This document shows positions 31,254 through 39,954 of a stretch of DNA of 64,000 nt, piece by piece. Under the pieces are notes generated by a model. It was not told where the DNA came from and did not search any database. It was given only the letters and a program-made list of their open reading frames with translations. Made by a program: the position numbers and the translations under genes. Source of the stretch: PALSA-505 sp035308365. GTDB taxonomy: Bacteria; Actinomycetota; Actinomycetes; Streptosporangiales; Streptosporangiaceae. The stretch spans positions 1 through 64,000 of the forward strand of contig DATGGU010000002.1 in assembly GCA_035308365.1 (NCBI GenBank). The letters are read 5' to 3'. Numbering within the stretch: the stretch's first letter is position 1; every line of letters begins with the position of its first letter.

Positions 31254-32432
31254 TCAGCGGGTGGCGGGAATGCGGACGGCGCGGATCCAGGCAGGAGCGC
31301 CGGGAGCGTGGTCGCCGAGCAGGCCGGCCACCACGCGCATGCCGCGGGGTGGCCGGTCCGGCCACGGCGTGTACCCGTCGGTGAGGACGACCGTCACGGC
31401 CGGGCGTGGGCGCAGGCCGGCCGCGGCCTCGATCCCGGCGCCCATGTCGGTCCCGCCGCCGCCGATCAGTTCGACCTGCCGGGCCGAGCTGACCCGCTGC
31501 GCCGGCGCCACCGCCACGTCGCAGGCCAGCACGCGGACCTGCCGGGCCAGGCCGAGCGAGCGCAGCAACCCCTCCACCTCGGCCAGCGACATGGCCAGCA
31601 GGTCCTCGGTCATGCTGCCCGAGGTGTCGCAGACGACGGCGACCTCGGGGACCGGCCTGCGCAGCGCGGGCAGCACGACGTTGCCAGCCGCCGCTGCCCG
31701 CCGGGACGGCCGCCGGTAGGAGTAGTCGACCGAGCCGGCCGTGTCGGCGATGGCCCGGCGCAGCTCGGCGGCCAGCAGTTTGCGCCAGTCGACGGTGGGC
31801 GTCAGCTCCTCCTGGGCCCAGCGCAGCAGCCCGGCCGGCACGTTCCCGGCCTGCTGCGCGTGCCGCACGCACTCCTGCGCCACCAGCCGCCGCAGCAGGT
31901 CAGCTTGCCATGGCGAGAGCCCGTCCGAGGCCGCCGGCTCGCCTGGACGAGCGAACCCGTCGGCACCGCTGCCACAGCCGTCCGGCTGCTCGCCGGGTCT
32001 GAGCTTCTGCCGGATGCCCGCGAAGTACTGCTCGGCCAGCCGGCCCGGCTCGGCCCCGAGGTGTTCCGGCAGCACGTAGTCGCCGGGCAGTTCCAGGCCG
32101 GCGGGCACCAGGTCGTCGTTGATTTCCGCGTCGGCGGCCCGCACCCAGGTGGCCGCCTCGTCCGGGCGCACCCCGGCGCCGCGGGCCCGGCCGGCGTGTT
32201 CGCGCAGCAGGTGGCAAACGTGGTGCACGAGCACGCTGCCGAGCTGGCCCGCTGTCCAGCCGGCGGTGATCTCCGGGTCGGCCCGCAACCGCCATGCCTC
32301 GTCCACCGAAACCGCGCCCGTTCCGTGGGCCACCGTCACCTGGGCACCGAACACCGCACTGGCCAGGTAGGGAAACGTGCTGCCAGCCCACAGCCTGGCG
32401 GCGGCGAGCCCGGGCAGCGCGTCGTGGTTCAT
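31254..32432 (-). CDS. Metallopeptidase-like / VWA domain protein (DUF2201 type)
   Basis: 392 residues from the ATG that overlaps the MoxR stop (ATGA). The N-terminal half resembles the DUF2201 metallopeptidase-like domain, but its expected H-E-x-x-H reads HHVCH at 70-74, with the catalytic Glu replaced by His, so it is probably not a protease. The C-terminal half is a VWA-like domain with the MIDAS motif DTSGS at 269-273, then GGGGTDMGAGIEAA and VVLTDGYTPW. VWA proteins work with MoxR ATPases, encoded just upstream. It is the last gene of a four-gene operon. Confidence 0.87.
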   Translation of the reverse strand: MNHDALPGLAAARLWAGSTFPYLASAVFGAQVTVAHGTGAVSVDEAWRLRADPEITAGWTAGQLGSVLVHHVCHLLREHAGRARGAGVRPDEAATWVRAADAEINDDLVPAGLELPGDYVLPEHLGAEPGRLAEQYFAGIRQKLRPGEQPDGCGSGADGFARPGEPAASDGLSPWQADLLRRLVAQECVRHAQQAGNVPAGLLRWAQEELTPTVDWRKLLAAELRRAIADTAGSVDYSYRRPSRRAAAAGNVVLPALRRPVPEVAVVCDTSGSMTEDLLAMSLAEVEGLLRSLGLARQVRVLACDVAVAPAQRVSSARQVELIGGGGTDMGAGIEAAAGLRPRPAVTVVLTDGYTPWPDRPPRGMRVVAGLLGDHAPGAPAWIRAVRIPATR

Positions 32433-33571
32433 CCGCGGATCAGCCCGGCGTCCCGGAGCACCGGAAGGAACAGCTTGATCTCCGGTGGCATCGCGACGTC
32501 CTCCGGCCTGCACCTGGCCAGCACCCGTGCCGCGACCGCCGCCACATCCGGCGCCGTGGCCGCGACCGCACCCAGGACCTGCCAGCCCGCGATCCATCGC
32601 TCCGGTGTGGGCAGCGCCGCGACCGCCGCCGCCACGGCGGCTAGCGCCGCGTAGGCCCGGTCGCCCCGCTCGGGCAGCACGAACGACCCTGGGTCGGCGA
32701 GCACCGCCTCCGGATCGGGCAGGTCCATCTCGGTCAGCCATACCAGGAACTCCACCCCGGCACCGTCGCCGACCGCGCCGCGGACCAGCTCGGAGCGCGA
32801 CGCGTCGCTGGCTCCGGCCGCGGCCGCCGCCGCCCACAGCCGGGCCGCCATCTCCCAGGTCCGCGGGCTCGGCCAGCCGCGGCCCGCCGAGGTGGCATCG
32901 GACGGCGGCGCGCAGGCCAGCCCGGGCCGCACGTGCAGGAAGGCCGCGACCAGCCCCCGGGCCAGATACTCCTCGGCCTGCCAGCCGTCGGGCAAGGCCG
33001 GAACCACCGGCGCCGGCCAGCCCCCGGCCAGCCCGTCGGCGACCGCGAGCGGGTCGGTCTGCCAGGACAGGTGGCACAGCCGGTTGGCCAGCGGCGCGGA
33101 CAGGTCCCAGCCATCGGCGGCCTGCTCGGGCGGGTTGGCCGCGGCCACCACCGCCACCTCGGGAGGCAGCGCCAGGTCGCCGACCACCCGCTCCAGCACC
33201 ACCCGCAGCAAGGCGGCCTGCACGGCCGGCGGCGCGGTGGACAGCTCGTCCAGGAACAGCAGGCCACGACCGGCCTCGGCCAGCCGGCTGGCCCAGGCAG
33301 GCGGCGCGAAGCGCACTCCCTCGCCGATGACGACGGGCAGCCCGGCGAAGTCGGACGGCTCCCTGATCGACGCGATCACGGTCTCACAGGGCACGCCCAT
33401 CGCCTCGGCCATCGCCCGGATGGTGGACGTCTTCCCGGTACCCGGCGCACCCCACAGCAGCACCGGCACCCGCGCCGCCACGGCGATCCCGAGCGCCTCG
33501 ACCACCGGGCTGCGTGCCGCCCGGTCCGGCGCCGCGTCCTTTGGCCCAGGGTCGTGTGACACCATGCTCAC
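32429..33571 (-). CDS. MoxR-like AAA+ ATPase
   Basis: 380 residues from the GTG at 33571, which has AAGGAGG about ten bases upstream. AAA+ features: Walker A GAPGTGKTS at 41-49, Walker B LLFLDELSTAPPAVQAALLRV with the helix-2 insert typical of MoxR, sensor 1 VAVVAAANPPEQAADGWDLS, and a C-terminal helical lid. MoxR ATPases act as chaperones that insert cofactors or remodel partners with VWA proteins. Coupled by ATGA to the VWA gene and 46 bases after the 463-residue protein gene. Confidence 0.9.
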   Translation of the reverse strand: MSMVSHDPGPKDAAPDRAARSPVVEALGIAVAARVPVLLWGAPGTGKTSTIRAMAEAMGVPCETVIASIREPSDFAGLPVVIGEGVRFAPPAWASRLAEAGRGLLFLDELSTAPPAVQAALLRVVLERVVGDLALPPEVAVVAAANPPEQAADGWDLSAPLANRLCHLSWQTDPLAVADGLAGGWPAPVVPALPDGWQAEEYLARGLVAAFLHVRPGLACAPPSDATSAGRGWPSPRTWEMAARLWAAAAAAGASDASRSELVRGAVGDGAGVEFLVWLTEMDLPDPEAVLADPGSFVLPERGDRAYAALAAVAAAVAALPTPERWIAGWQVLGAVAATAPDVAAVAARVLARCRPEDVAMPPEIKLFLPVLRDAGLIRG

Positions 33572-33617
33572 GCCGTAACCGCCTCCTTGCCGCCGTGTCC
33601 CTCACAACCAGTGTGCG

Positions 33618-35009
33618 TCAGCCTGCCGGCCAGACGACCGGGACGGTGGCGCTGACGCGCGCCGCCCTGCCGGTGATGATCACGTCCAGCCGGGTCACCG
33701 AGCGGGGGAGCGGCGGGACCACCCGCAGGTGCAGTGTGGCCAGTTCGTGCCCGCCCAGGCCGTAGCCGCCCGCCTGGGCGACGTGCCACTGCCCGGCGCT
33801 GTCCCGGATCCACCAGGGGAACCACTGGCTCCACTGGAAGCCGAGCTTGTGGCCGTGGTCGTCCTGGGGGAGTCCCTGGGCCACCACGCTCAGCAGCGAA
33901 TGATCCGGCTCGGAGTGCAGGCCGGCCAGCACGAACCGGATGCCGTCAAGTTCGGGCAGGACCACGGCCAGCGGGGCGATGCCCGTCTTCGCCGCCGGCC
34001 TGTGCCTGCGGACCGAGTGCACCAGCACGCTGGTCCATGGCTCGGGCAGCCCGGCGGCCGGCAGTTCGCCCGCCTCCAGCGCGGCGACGAGCCCGGGCCC
34101 GGCGTCCAGCAGCGCCCGCTGGCAGAGGGTAGCCAGACGGCTCGGTGCCAGGCTGCCCGGCGGCAGGGCGTGGGCCGCCGTCAGCGCGGCCACAATGGTG
34201 TCCAGGCTGTTGCCGAGGTTGACATCGGCTTCGCGGGTCAGCATGCCGGCCGCGATCGCGTCGAGCAGCCGTTCACCCGGGCTGGCTGGGCCGGCCGGGT
34301 CCACGGTCACCTGGGCAGGTGTGGGAGGGGCCGCGAGGTCCAGCCGCAGGCGTGGCGTGTCCAGGTGGCCGTAGAACTCGATCCAGCGGACGTCATCCGG
34401 GACTGGTGGGTGGATGGAGAGCCAGCCACTGGCCGCGGTCTCGCTGGAGTAGCCGGAGAAGTGCATGCCATACTGCCCGCCGCGGTCGTCGAGGGCGCGA
34501 AGCCGCGGGACGCGAAGGCCGTAGGGGATATGCCGCGCGCGTCCCTGCAGCATCGCACCGACGGCACACCATGTGCTGTCCGGCGTGCCGACCACACTGA
34601 GCACCCACAGGTTGGCGGGTGTGTCCTCGTCATGCAGGCGGAACATCTGCCCGGCCGGTGCCGCCCACAGCCGCCCGGCCGGGGTGGGCGGGACCGGCCC
34701 GCCGGAGGCCGGCCGCGCGGGCGGCGGGAACGGGACTTTTGGCGGCATCGGCATCGAGCGGAGCCGGGGCGCGGCCACACCCGCGGGCCCGCCGGGATGG
34801 CGCAGGGCGAGCGCCGCGTCCATGTCACTGACGATGGCGTCGGCCACCCGGTCATCGAGGGCGCCCACGGTCGCCAGCGCCGCGGCGGTGTGGAGCAGGC
34901 TGCCCGGGTACCCTCCGCGCAGGTGCGCCCCCCACCGCACCGCCTGGCGCAACTCGGCCTCTGCCAGCAGGCGCAGGAATGTCTCGGCGGCCTCGGTGTC
35001 CACCGTCAC
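33618..35009 (-). CDS. Unrecognised protein of MoxR-VWA operon (463 aa)
   Basis: 463 residues; GTG start overlaps the TGA of the upstream gene (GTGA). The N terminus is helical with LRQAVRWGAHLRGGYPGSLLHTAAALA, then a Pro-rich linker (about 90-115). Two beta-rich regions follow, containing IEFYGHLDTPRLRLDL and, at the end, WFPWWIRDSAGQWHVAQAGGYG and LDVIITGRAARVSATVPVVW. No signal peptide, membrane segment or catalytic motif is recognised. From position it is probably a client or adaptor of the MoxR-VWA pair. Confidence 0.75.
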   Translation of the reverse strand: MTVDTEAAETFLRLLAEAELRQAVRWGAHLRGGYPGSLLHTAAALATVGALDDRVADAIVSDMDAALALRHPGGPAGVAAPRLRSMPMPPKVPFPPPARPASGGPVPPTPAGRLWAAPAGQMFRLHDEDTPANLWVLSVVGTPDSTWCAVGAMLQGRARHIPYGLRVPRLRALDDRGGQYGMHFSGYSSETAASGWLSIHPPVPDDVRWIEFYGHLDTPRLRLDLAAPPTPAQVTVDPAGPASPGERLLDAIAAGMLTREADVNLGNSLDTIVAALTAAHALPPGSLAPSRLATLCQRALLDAGPGLVAALEAGELPAAGLPEPWTSVLVHSVRRHRPAAKTGIAPLAVVLPELDGIRFVLAGLHSEPDHSLLSVVAQGLPQDDHGHKLGFQWSQWFPWWIRDSAGQWHVAQAGGYGLGGHELATLHLRVVPPLPRSVTRLDVIITGRAARVSATVPVVWPAG

Positions 35010-36115
35010 GGTGCGGCCGCTTCCTCGCCGGTGCCGGTGGCCGCCGGGGGTGTGTCCGGCTGGGCAGGTGCCGTCGGGTGTGTTTCCGGCTGAGAAAGTA
35101 TTGCCCAGCGCGGGCCGTCGTGGGCTTCCCCGTCCGGCAGGCTGCCCCGGAGCCGCAGCACGACGGGTTCGGTGCCCGGTTCCGGCAGCGCCAGCACCTC
35201 GGCGTCCGGCCAGCGCGCGGCCCGGACAGCGACGACCAGGTGCCCCCCGGCCACGGCCAGGCCGCAGGCCCAGACCCGGGCCAGCCAGGACAGCGGCAGG
35301 CTCGCCCGCAGGCCGCGGCCCTCACCCGTGCCGGTGAGTTCCAGGCTGCCCCACCCGGGTCCCTCGTGCACCGCCGCCGTCACCCGGTCCGGGTCGATCC
35401 CCAGCCACTCCCCGGCGGCAGGCGCCAGCCGTCCGGTCAGCGCGGCGGCCAACCGGGGACGGTTCGCCGCCCGGGTCTGGCCGTCCAGGCTTGCCGCGAC
35501 CGCTCCGGTCAGCCGCATCTGGAACGGCGGCCCCAGGGCGAACAGCGAGAGCAGTTCGATCCTGCTGACCCGGCTGCGGCGGGTGTCCGGGTCCGGCGAG
35601 GCCTGAAAGACGAACGCTGGACCAGCGATCTGCCCGGGTGAGCCGGCGGCAGCCGTGCCGAAGGGGCTGACCGAGGCGCGTACGCCTGCGGTTCCGATGA
35701 GCGTGGTGATGAGGCGCGACTGGTACGCCTGCTGGGCGCCGCTCCCGGCCGCGCCGGGCGGCGGGCCGGCCGGCCCGCCCGGGGCGGGCAGTACGTGAGC
35801 CCTCGCCCAGCCGAGCTCGTCGCGGGTGATCGTCACCCGGTCCACCGCCGAACGCGGGCCGAGTGCCAGCACGTCCAGGTCGTCGCTGTGCCGTCCCCAC
35901 ATCCCGGCGGCCTCGACGCATGCGGCGCTCTGCCCGCCCAGCGCGCCGAGCACAAGCTCGGCCTCGGCGTCCGGATGAGCCGGCAGGGTGAGCGCGCCGT
36001 CGGCCCACCGGAGCACGTGCTCTCGTTCCCCGCACTGAATCGTGGCCTCGGCAGGCGGCAGCGCCTGCCACCACCGTGACTCCGGCGGATTGGTCTCACC
36101 CCGGCCGGTTTCCAT
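35006..36115 (-). CDS. Unrecognised protein, first gene of MoxR-VWA operon (369 aa)
   Basis: 369 residues from the ATG at 36115 (no strong ribosome site). It begins with a short beta-rich region, CGEREHVLRWADGALTLPAHPDAEAELVLGALGG, then MWGRHSDDLDVLALGPRSAVDRVTITRDELGWARAH. The middle is Gly/Pro rich, a second region carries RLTGAVAASLDG and WLGIDPDRVTAAVHEGPGWGSLEL, and the tail is Pro/Thr rich and probably disordered. I do not recognise a domain. It overlaps the next gene by four bases. Absence of a signal peptide suggests a cytoplasmic product. Confidence 0.75.
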   Translation of the reverse strand: METGRGETNPPESRWWQALPPAEATIQCGEREHVLRWADGALTLPAHPDAEAELVLGALGGQSAACVEAAGMWGRHSDDLDVLALGPRSAVDRVTITRDELGWARAHVLPAPGGPAGPPPGAAGSGAQQAYQSRLITTLIGTAGVRASVSPFGTAAAGSPGQIAGPAFVFQASPDPDTRRSRVSRIELLSLFALGPPFQMRLTGAVAASLDGQTRAANRPRLAAALTGRLAPAAGEWLGIDPDRVTAAVHEGPGWGSLELTGTGEGRGLRASLPLSWLARVWACGLAVAGGHLVVAVRAARWPDAEVLALPEPGTEPVVLRLRGSLPDGEAHDGPRWAILSQPETHPTAPAQPDTPPAATGTGEEAAAP

Positions 36116-36174
36116 GGATTCAGCGTCTCACCGACACCGCCCCGGCGCATGTTGATCAATCCCGGACGGCATCC

Positions 36175-37146
36175 CTACAACAGGCGGGACCAGGTCTGCT
36201 CGACCAGGTCGTGGCCGAAGCTGTGGTGCTTGCCCTCGGCGACGAGCTGGAATCCGGCCCGCTGGTAGATCCGGCGGGCATCGGTCAGGCAGTCCTGTGT
36301 CCACAGCGTCATCCGGGTGTACCCGGCCGCCTTGGCGAAGCTCAGGCACTCCGCGACCAGGCGGCCGCCGATGCCCATGCCGCGCACGGACGGCTCCACC
36401 AGCAGCAGCCGCAACTTGGCGGTGGCATCATCCTGCCGCACGCAGAACACGCATCCCACCGGCTCGCCGTCCACCTCGGCGATCCAGGCCGCCTCGCGCC
36501 GCGGATCCCGGGTCCGCGCATAGTCCGCCACGATCCGGGCGACGAGGAACTCGAAGGTCTCATCCCAGCCGTACTCCTGCGCGTAGAGCGCGCCGTGCCG
36601 CTGGATGACCCAGCCCAGGTCGCCGGGCCGCGGCGGGCGCAGCAGGTAGGCGCGCGGCCTGGCAGCCCTGCCGTCTTCGCCGCCGCCGGAGTCCGGCCCG
36701 TCCAGCACCCGCTGGATGACCCGCATGGCCGCCAGCAGTTGCCGCCTGTCCGGCTCGGCCAGGTGCGCCAGCATCCCCGCGGTCTGCTCGGTCTGCTTGG
36801 CATCGAGTTCGGCCAAGGCGGCCTGCCCGGCCGCGGTCAGCCGGATCACCTGGGCGCGCCCGTCCGTCGCCGAGCGCTGCTTGGTGATCAGCTTCTCGCT
36901 GCCGAACCGGGCCAGGATGCGGCTCAGGTAGCCCGCGTCGATGTCCAGCGACCGGCGCAGCGCGGCCACCTCGGTCGCCTCCCGCCTGGCCAGCTCGAAC
37001 AGCACCCTGACCTCGGTGAGCGAGTACGGGCTGTCCAGGTGGCCGCCGCGCAGCAGCCCGATCACATTCGTGTAGAACCGGTTGAACGCCCGCACCTGCG
37101 CCACCGCGCCGGTGCCATCCATCGTCTGGGTAGCCGGTGTCGTCAT
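36175..37146 (-). CDS. MarR-GNAT fusion regulator
   Basis: 323 residues. Residues 15-150 are a MarR winged helix (YSLTEVRVLFELARREATEVAALRRSLDIDAGYLSRILARF, wing with RSATDGRAQVIRLT). Residues 165-320 are a GNAT acetyltransferase with the acetyl-CoA loop VRGMGIGGRLVAE and the C-terminal ARRIYQRAGFQLVAE. Such fusions occur in many bacteria, and their ligand or acetyl acceptor is unknown. An AT-rich near-perfect palindrome directly upstream (37169-37188) suggests self-repression. Not linked to the neighbouring operon: 59 bases separate it from the start of the 369-residue gene, on the same strand. Confidence 0.92.
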   Translation of the reverse strand: MTTPATQTMDGTGAVAQVRAFNRFYTNVIGLLRGGHLDSPYSLTEVRVLFELARREATEVAALRRSLDIDAGYLSRILARFGSEKLITKQRSATDGRAQVIRLTAAGQAALAELDAKQTEQTAGMLAHLAEPDRRQLLAAMRVIQRVLDGPDSGGGEDGRAARPRAYLLRPPRPGDLGWVIQRHGALYAQEYGWDETFEFLVARIVADYARTRDPRREAAWIAEVDGEPVGCVFCVRQDDATAKLRLLLVEPSVRGMGIGGRLVAECLSFAKAAGYTRMTLWTQDCLTDARRIYQRAGFQLVAEGKHHSFGHDLVEQTWSRLL

Positions 37147-37168
37147 GGTGCGAGACTATCACTGACTC

Positions 37169-37188
37169 CGTCAAATATATAATTGACG
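37169..37188 (-). promoter_or_regulatory. Operator of the MarR-GNAT gene
   Basis: CGTCAA and TTGACG flank an ATATATAA centre; nine of the ten possible pairs match across the 20 bases. TTGACGAAGTCAA, a second overlapping inverted repeat, follows at 37183-37195. Both lie 23-50 bases before the start codon, as expected for MarR autoregulation. Confidence 0.65.
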
Positions 37189-37300
37189 AAGTCAACGAAT
37201 CTCTCGGGCTGCCGCGGTGGCCGGGCTGGCCGGGCCGTCGTGGCCGCCCGGTAAGGTGTCGGCAATCGTGGCATTTCGGGCGAAACCAGAAGGAGCGAGC

Positions 37301-37642
37301 GTGCCTGCCAGGGAACCCCACGTCCCGGACGGGATAGACGTGACTGTCCCCAGCGTCGTGGCCGGGTTCCGTGACCGTCTCACCCCGGGCAGCTATCTGG
37401 TGATATCGGCGATCGGCTCCGAGGGGGTGGACGAGGCCGCCGCCGAGGCGGCCACTGAGGTGGGCCGGGCCGCCCGCACGTCCGCAGTGGCCAGATCCAG
37501 GGAGCAGCTGATGGAGTTCTTCGCCGGCTGCGAGCTGGAGGCGCCAGGGCTTGTCGATGTCGTCCAGTGGCGGCCGGACCCGGATACCGGCCCCACGCCG
37601 GCCAAGGTGCATATGCTTGGCGGTGTAGGCAGGAAGCGATAA
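37301..37642 (+). pseudogene. Internally deleted SAM-dependent methyltransferase (DUF574/PF04672 type)
   Basis: 113 residues from the GTG at 37301 with AAGGAG upstream. It starts like the N terminus of the actinobacterial S-adenosyl methyltransferase family, VPDGIDVTVPSV. It then jumps straight to that family's C-terminal third: FRDRLTPGSYLVISA, RSREQLMEFFAGCELEAPGLVDVVQWRPD. The roughly 150 residues that carry the SAM-binding core of full-length members (about 260-270 aa) are missing, without a frame change. Probably an in-frame deletion remnant with no methyltransferase activity. It still has a good ribosome site, so a short product may be made. Confidence 0.75.
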
Positions 37643-37667
37643 CCCCAGACACGGCGCCTCCCGGGTA

Positions 37668-37723
37668 TTGGACCCAGCGACGTCATGGGGCACAATAGAA
37701 CAGGAATCCGGGTAGTACCCGGA
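37668..37723 (+). promoter_or_regulatory. Promoter and palindrome before the DUF3145 gene
   Basis: TTGGAC (37668-37673), 17 bases, CACAAT (37691-37696). A 17-base perfect palindrome, TCCGGGTAGTACCCGGA (37707-37723), lies just past the predicted start of transcription, where it could be an operator or a 5' hairpin. The leader to the GTG is about 108 bases. Confidence 0.5.
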
Positions 37724-37810
37724 CAACGCGACGCCTGTCGGGCCGCATCTGCGGTGAGCGTGCGTGAGGTCGCTGGGGAAGGCGCACCTCGTCCGCTCGC
37801 AGGAGGTTCG

Positions 37811-38320
37811 GTGTACGTACGTGGCGTTCTGAGCGTTCATTCCGCGCCCTCGGCGCTGTGCCCGCATATCGAGTGGGCAGTGGCCGGGGTTATTGGTGTG
37901 CCCGTCGACTTGCCCTGGGAAAGCCAGCCGGCCGCGCCCGGAACGCTGCGGGCCGAGCTGAGCTGGACCGCCCGGGCAGGCACGGCGGGCGCCATCACGT
38001 CGGCGCTGGCCGGCTGGAACAGGCTGCGCTTCGAGGTCACCGAGGAGGCGAGCCCCGGCTGCGACGCGGTCCGCTACAGCTACACCCCGGCGCTCGGCAC
38101 CTTCTCCTGTGTGACCTCGGCGAACGGGGACGTGCTGATCCCGGAGGGACGGCTGCGCGCGGCCATGACGCTGGCCGCGTTCCCGGCCCCCGGCCGTCCC
38201 GCCGCGACGCTTGAGGCAGAGCTCCGCCGCCTGCTGGGCCAGGACTGGGACGACGAGCTCGAGCCGTTCCGCTGCGCCGCCGAGGGCGCACCGGTCCGCT
38301 GGCTGCACGCCACCGGCTGA
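37811..38320 (+). CDS. DUF3145 family protein
   Basis: 169 residues from the GTG at 37811 with a perfect AGGAGG. Family blocks: GVLSVHSAPSALCPHIEWAVAGV at the start, LPWESQPAAPGTLRAELSW, LRFEVTEEASPG, and the C-terminal RRLLGQDWDDELEPFR with GAPVRWLH. Function unknown; limited to actinobacteria. In Streptomyces the gene normally follows fabF, as I recall, but here the fab cluster is 15 kb away, with an apparent accessory island between. Cytoplasmic. Followed by a strong hairpin. Confidence 0.92.
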   Translation: MYVRGVLSVHSAPSALCPHIEWAVAGVIGVPVDLPWESQPAAPGTLRAELSWTARAGTAGAITSALAGWNRLRFEVTEEASPGCDAVRYSYTPALGTFSCVTSANGDVLIPEGRLRAAMTLAAFPAPGRPAATLEAELRRLLGQDWDDELEPFRCAAEGAPVRWLHATG

Positions 38321-38334
38321 CGGCCGCAGACAGC

Positions 38335-38368
38335 GGGGCCGCACCGGTGAAACCACCGGTGCGGCCCC
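38335..38368. terminator. Bidirectional terminator hairpin
   Basis: A perfect 15-bp stem, GGGGCCGCACCGGTG with its complement, and an AAAC loop. It lies between the convergent ends of DUF3145 (14 bases) and the first S53 peptidase (57 bases), so it can serve both. Confidence 0.85.
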
Positions 38369-38425
38369 AGGGTCAGGCCTTGCGGCTAACCTGCCGCGGC
38401 TCGCCGTGGCGAACCGGACAGATGC

Positions 38426-39640
38426 TCAGAAGGCACCGTCTCCGTTCGGTGTGCCGAAGCCGGTCGGGCCGTCATAGCCGACCTCACCGTGGCACAGGAA
38501 CGGGTGGGTGGGGCAGGACCCGTTGGATCCGACGGTGATGTCGTTCAGGTTGCCGGTGTGGGCGTAGGGGTAGGAGTTGGGGAAGGTGCCGGCCGTGATG
38601 TTGTTGGCCAGTGCGAAGACCGAGGCGATGATCGGCGAGGACACGCTGGTGCCGCCGACCTCGAGCCAGCCGCCCTGGTCATAGGTGTCGTAGATGGCCA
38701 CGCCGGTGTTCGGGTCGGCGACGGCCGCGACGTCGTTGGCGATCCGGTGCTTGCAGCCCTTGTGGTGCTGGAAGCTCGGCTTGGGCTCGAACTTCGAGCA
38801 GCCCGATCCGGTGCCGCTCCATACGGTCTCGGTCCGGGGACTGGTGGTGGGCATCGTGGTGCCGCCGACCGAGGTGACCCACTGGGAGGCGGACGGGTAG
38901 GAGACGCCGAAGCCGCTGTCACCGGCGGATGCGGTGACGGCCACGCCGGCGTGCTTGAACCACTTGGCGTCCCAGGTGGTTTCCGAGCTGCTCTCCGAGC
39001 CACCGTAGGAGTTGGACACCGCGACAGCGTGCAGCACGCTGACCGCGGAGTTCACCCCGGTGCCCAGGTCGGCGATGGAGGGCTGGTTGGCCTCCACCAG
39101 GTAGATGTGGCAGCTCGGGCAGATGGCCGAGACCATGTCCACGTCCAGCGATTCCTCGGTCGCCCAGCCGGTCGTGCCCGAATTCGCGGGCAGCGGGCTG
39201 GTGGCGCCGTTCTGGTTGGTCACGGTCAGGCAGCCCGCCCCGGTGGTGGTGTTGCAGGCGGGCAGGCCCCACGAGGAGCGGTAGGTGGCCACGTCGGAGA
39301 CGGCGTTCGGGTCGTTGAACGCGTCCACCACGGCGACGTTCAGGACCGTGGACGAGGGCGGCAGGTTGTAGGCGGTGGTCAGGTCGGAGGGCCCGTAGCC
39401 GAAGCCGACCGGGACCTTGCCACCGAAGGCGGCTTCCAGCTTCTGCGTGATGTCGGTGCGGATCAGCGCCATGCAGGAGGCAACCCCCGGGGTGTGCGTG
39501 ACGGCACATGCCCGGCGGACATTATGCGACGCGGCCTGCGCCGAGGCGGCCGAAGCGGCCGTGCCGACGGTCAGCGCCAGTGCGGCCGAGGCCACAAGCG
39601 CCGAGCGCGCCATGCGCGAGCGGTTGAACCGTTCGGACAA
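38426..39640 (-). CDS. Secreted S53 (sedolisin-type) serine-carboxyl peptidase, copy 1
   Basis: 404 residues from a TTG at 39640 that has AGAGGAG upstream; the same arrangement occurs in copy 2. A Sec signal peptide ends near AASAQA-A. The sedolisin triad is visible: the acid pair in WATEESLDVDMVSA, the oxyanion Asp in SAGDSGFG, and the nucleophile Ser in VGGTSVSSPIIASVFAL. Unlike classical sedolisins it lacks a long activation propeptide. Such enzymes work at acid pH outside the cell. Very similar to the next gene: a tandem duplication with its own promoter and terminator. Confidence 0.92.
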   Translation of the reverse strand: MSERFNRSRMARSALVASAALALTVGTAASAASAQAASHNVRRACAVTHTPGVASCMALIRTDITQKLEAAFGGKVPVGFGYGPSDLTTAYNLPPSSTVLNVAVVDAFNDPNAVSDVATYRSSWGLPACNTTTGAGCLTVTNQNGATSPLPANSGTTGWATEESLDVDMVSAICPSCHIYLVEANQPSIADLGTGVNSAVSVLHAVAVSNSYGGSESSSETTWDAKWFKHAGVAVTASAGDSGFGVSYPSASQWVTSVGGTTMPTTSPRTETVWSGTGSGCSKFEPKPSFQHHKGCKHRIANDVAAVADPNTGVAIYDTYDQGGWLEVGGTSVSSPIIASVFALANNITAGTFPNSYPYAHTGNLNDITVGSNGSCPTHPFLCHGEVGYDGPTGFGTPNGDGAF

Positions 39641-39727
39641 TGAACTGCTCCTCTCGTGAAGGGACGTGCTGTGTTCCAGGTGGCCGTTATCCACCAGGCT
39701 CGGGATTCCGCCTAGCGGCGAACGTGG

Positions 39728-39757
39728 ATACTAGCTGCGGGCAATTTATTGGGTCAA
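39728..39757 (-). promoter_or_regulatory. Promoter of S53 peptidase copy 1
   Basis: Minus-strand TTGACC (39752-39757), 18 bases, TAGTAT (39728-39733). The same two boxes with the same spacing precede copy 2. Confidence 0.7.
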
Positions 39758-39902
39758 CAGCTGATTACTCACCGTAAATACTGACAGTGAGTGAATACCG
39801 GATGGCAGAAAGGAACGCTGGTCAGGCCTGTGCGCACAACGCAGGTCAATGTTGATCGATGTGGGTCCACTGCGCACGGACCGTCGCGGCGGATACGTAA
39901 CC

Positions 39903-39939
39903 GGCGGGGCCGCGCCGGGATGACCGGCGCGGCCCCGCC
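39903..39939 (-). terminator. Terminator of S53 peptidase copy 2
   Basis: A perfect 16-bp GC stem (39903-39918 with 39924-39939) and a GATGA loop, 15 bases after the stop codon. Confidence 0.85.
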
Positions 39940-39954
39940 ATCTGTCAGCTCGGG

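Noticed and set aside
31254..33077. A longer 607-codon version of the VWA protein
   Set aside because: The first 215 codons are an out-of-frame shadow of the MoxR gene; the ATG overlapping the MoxR stop is the real start.
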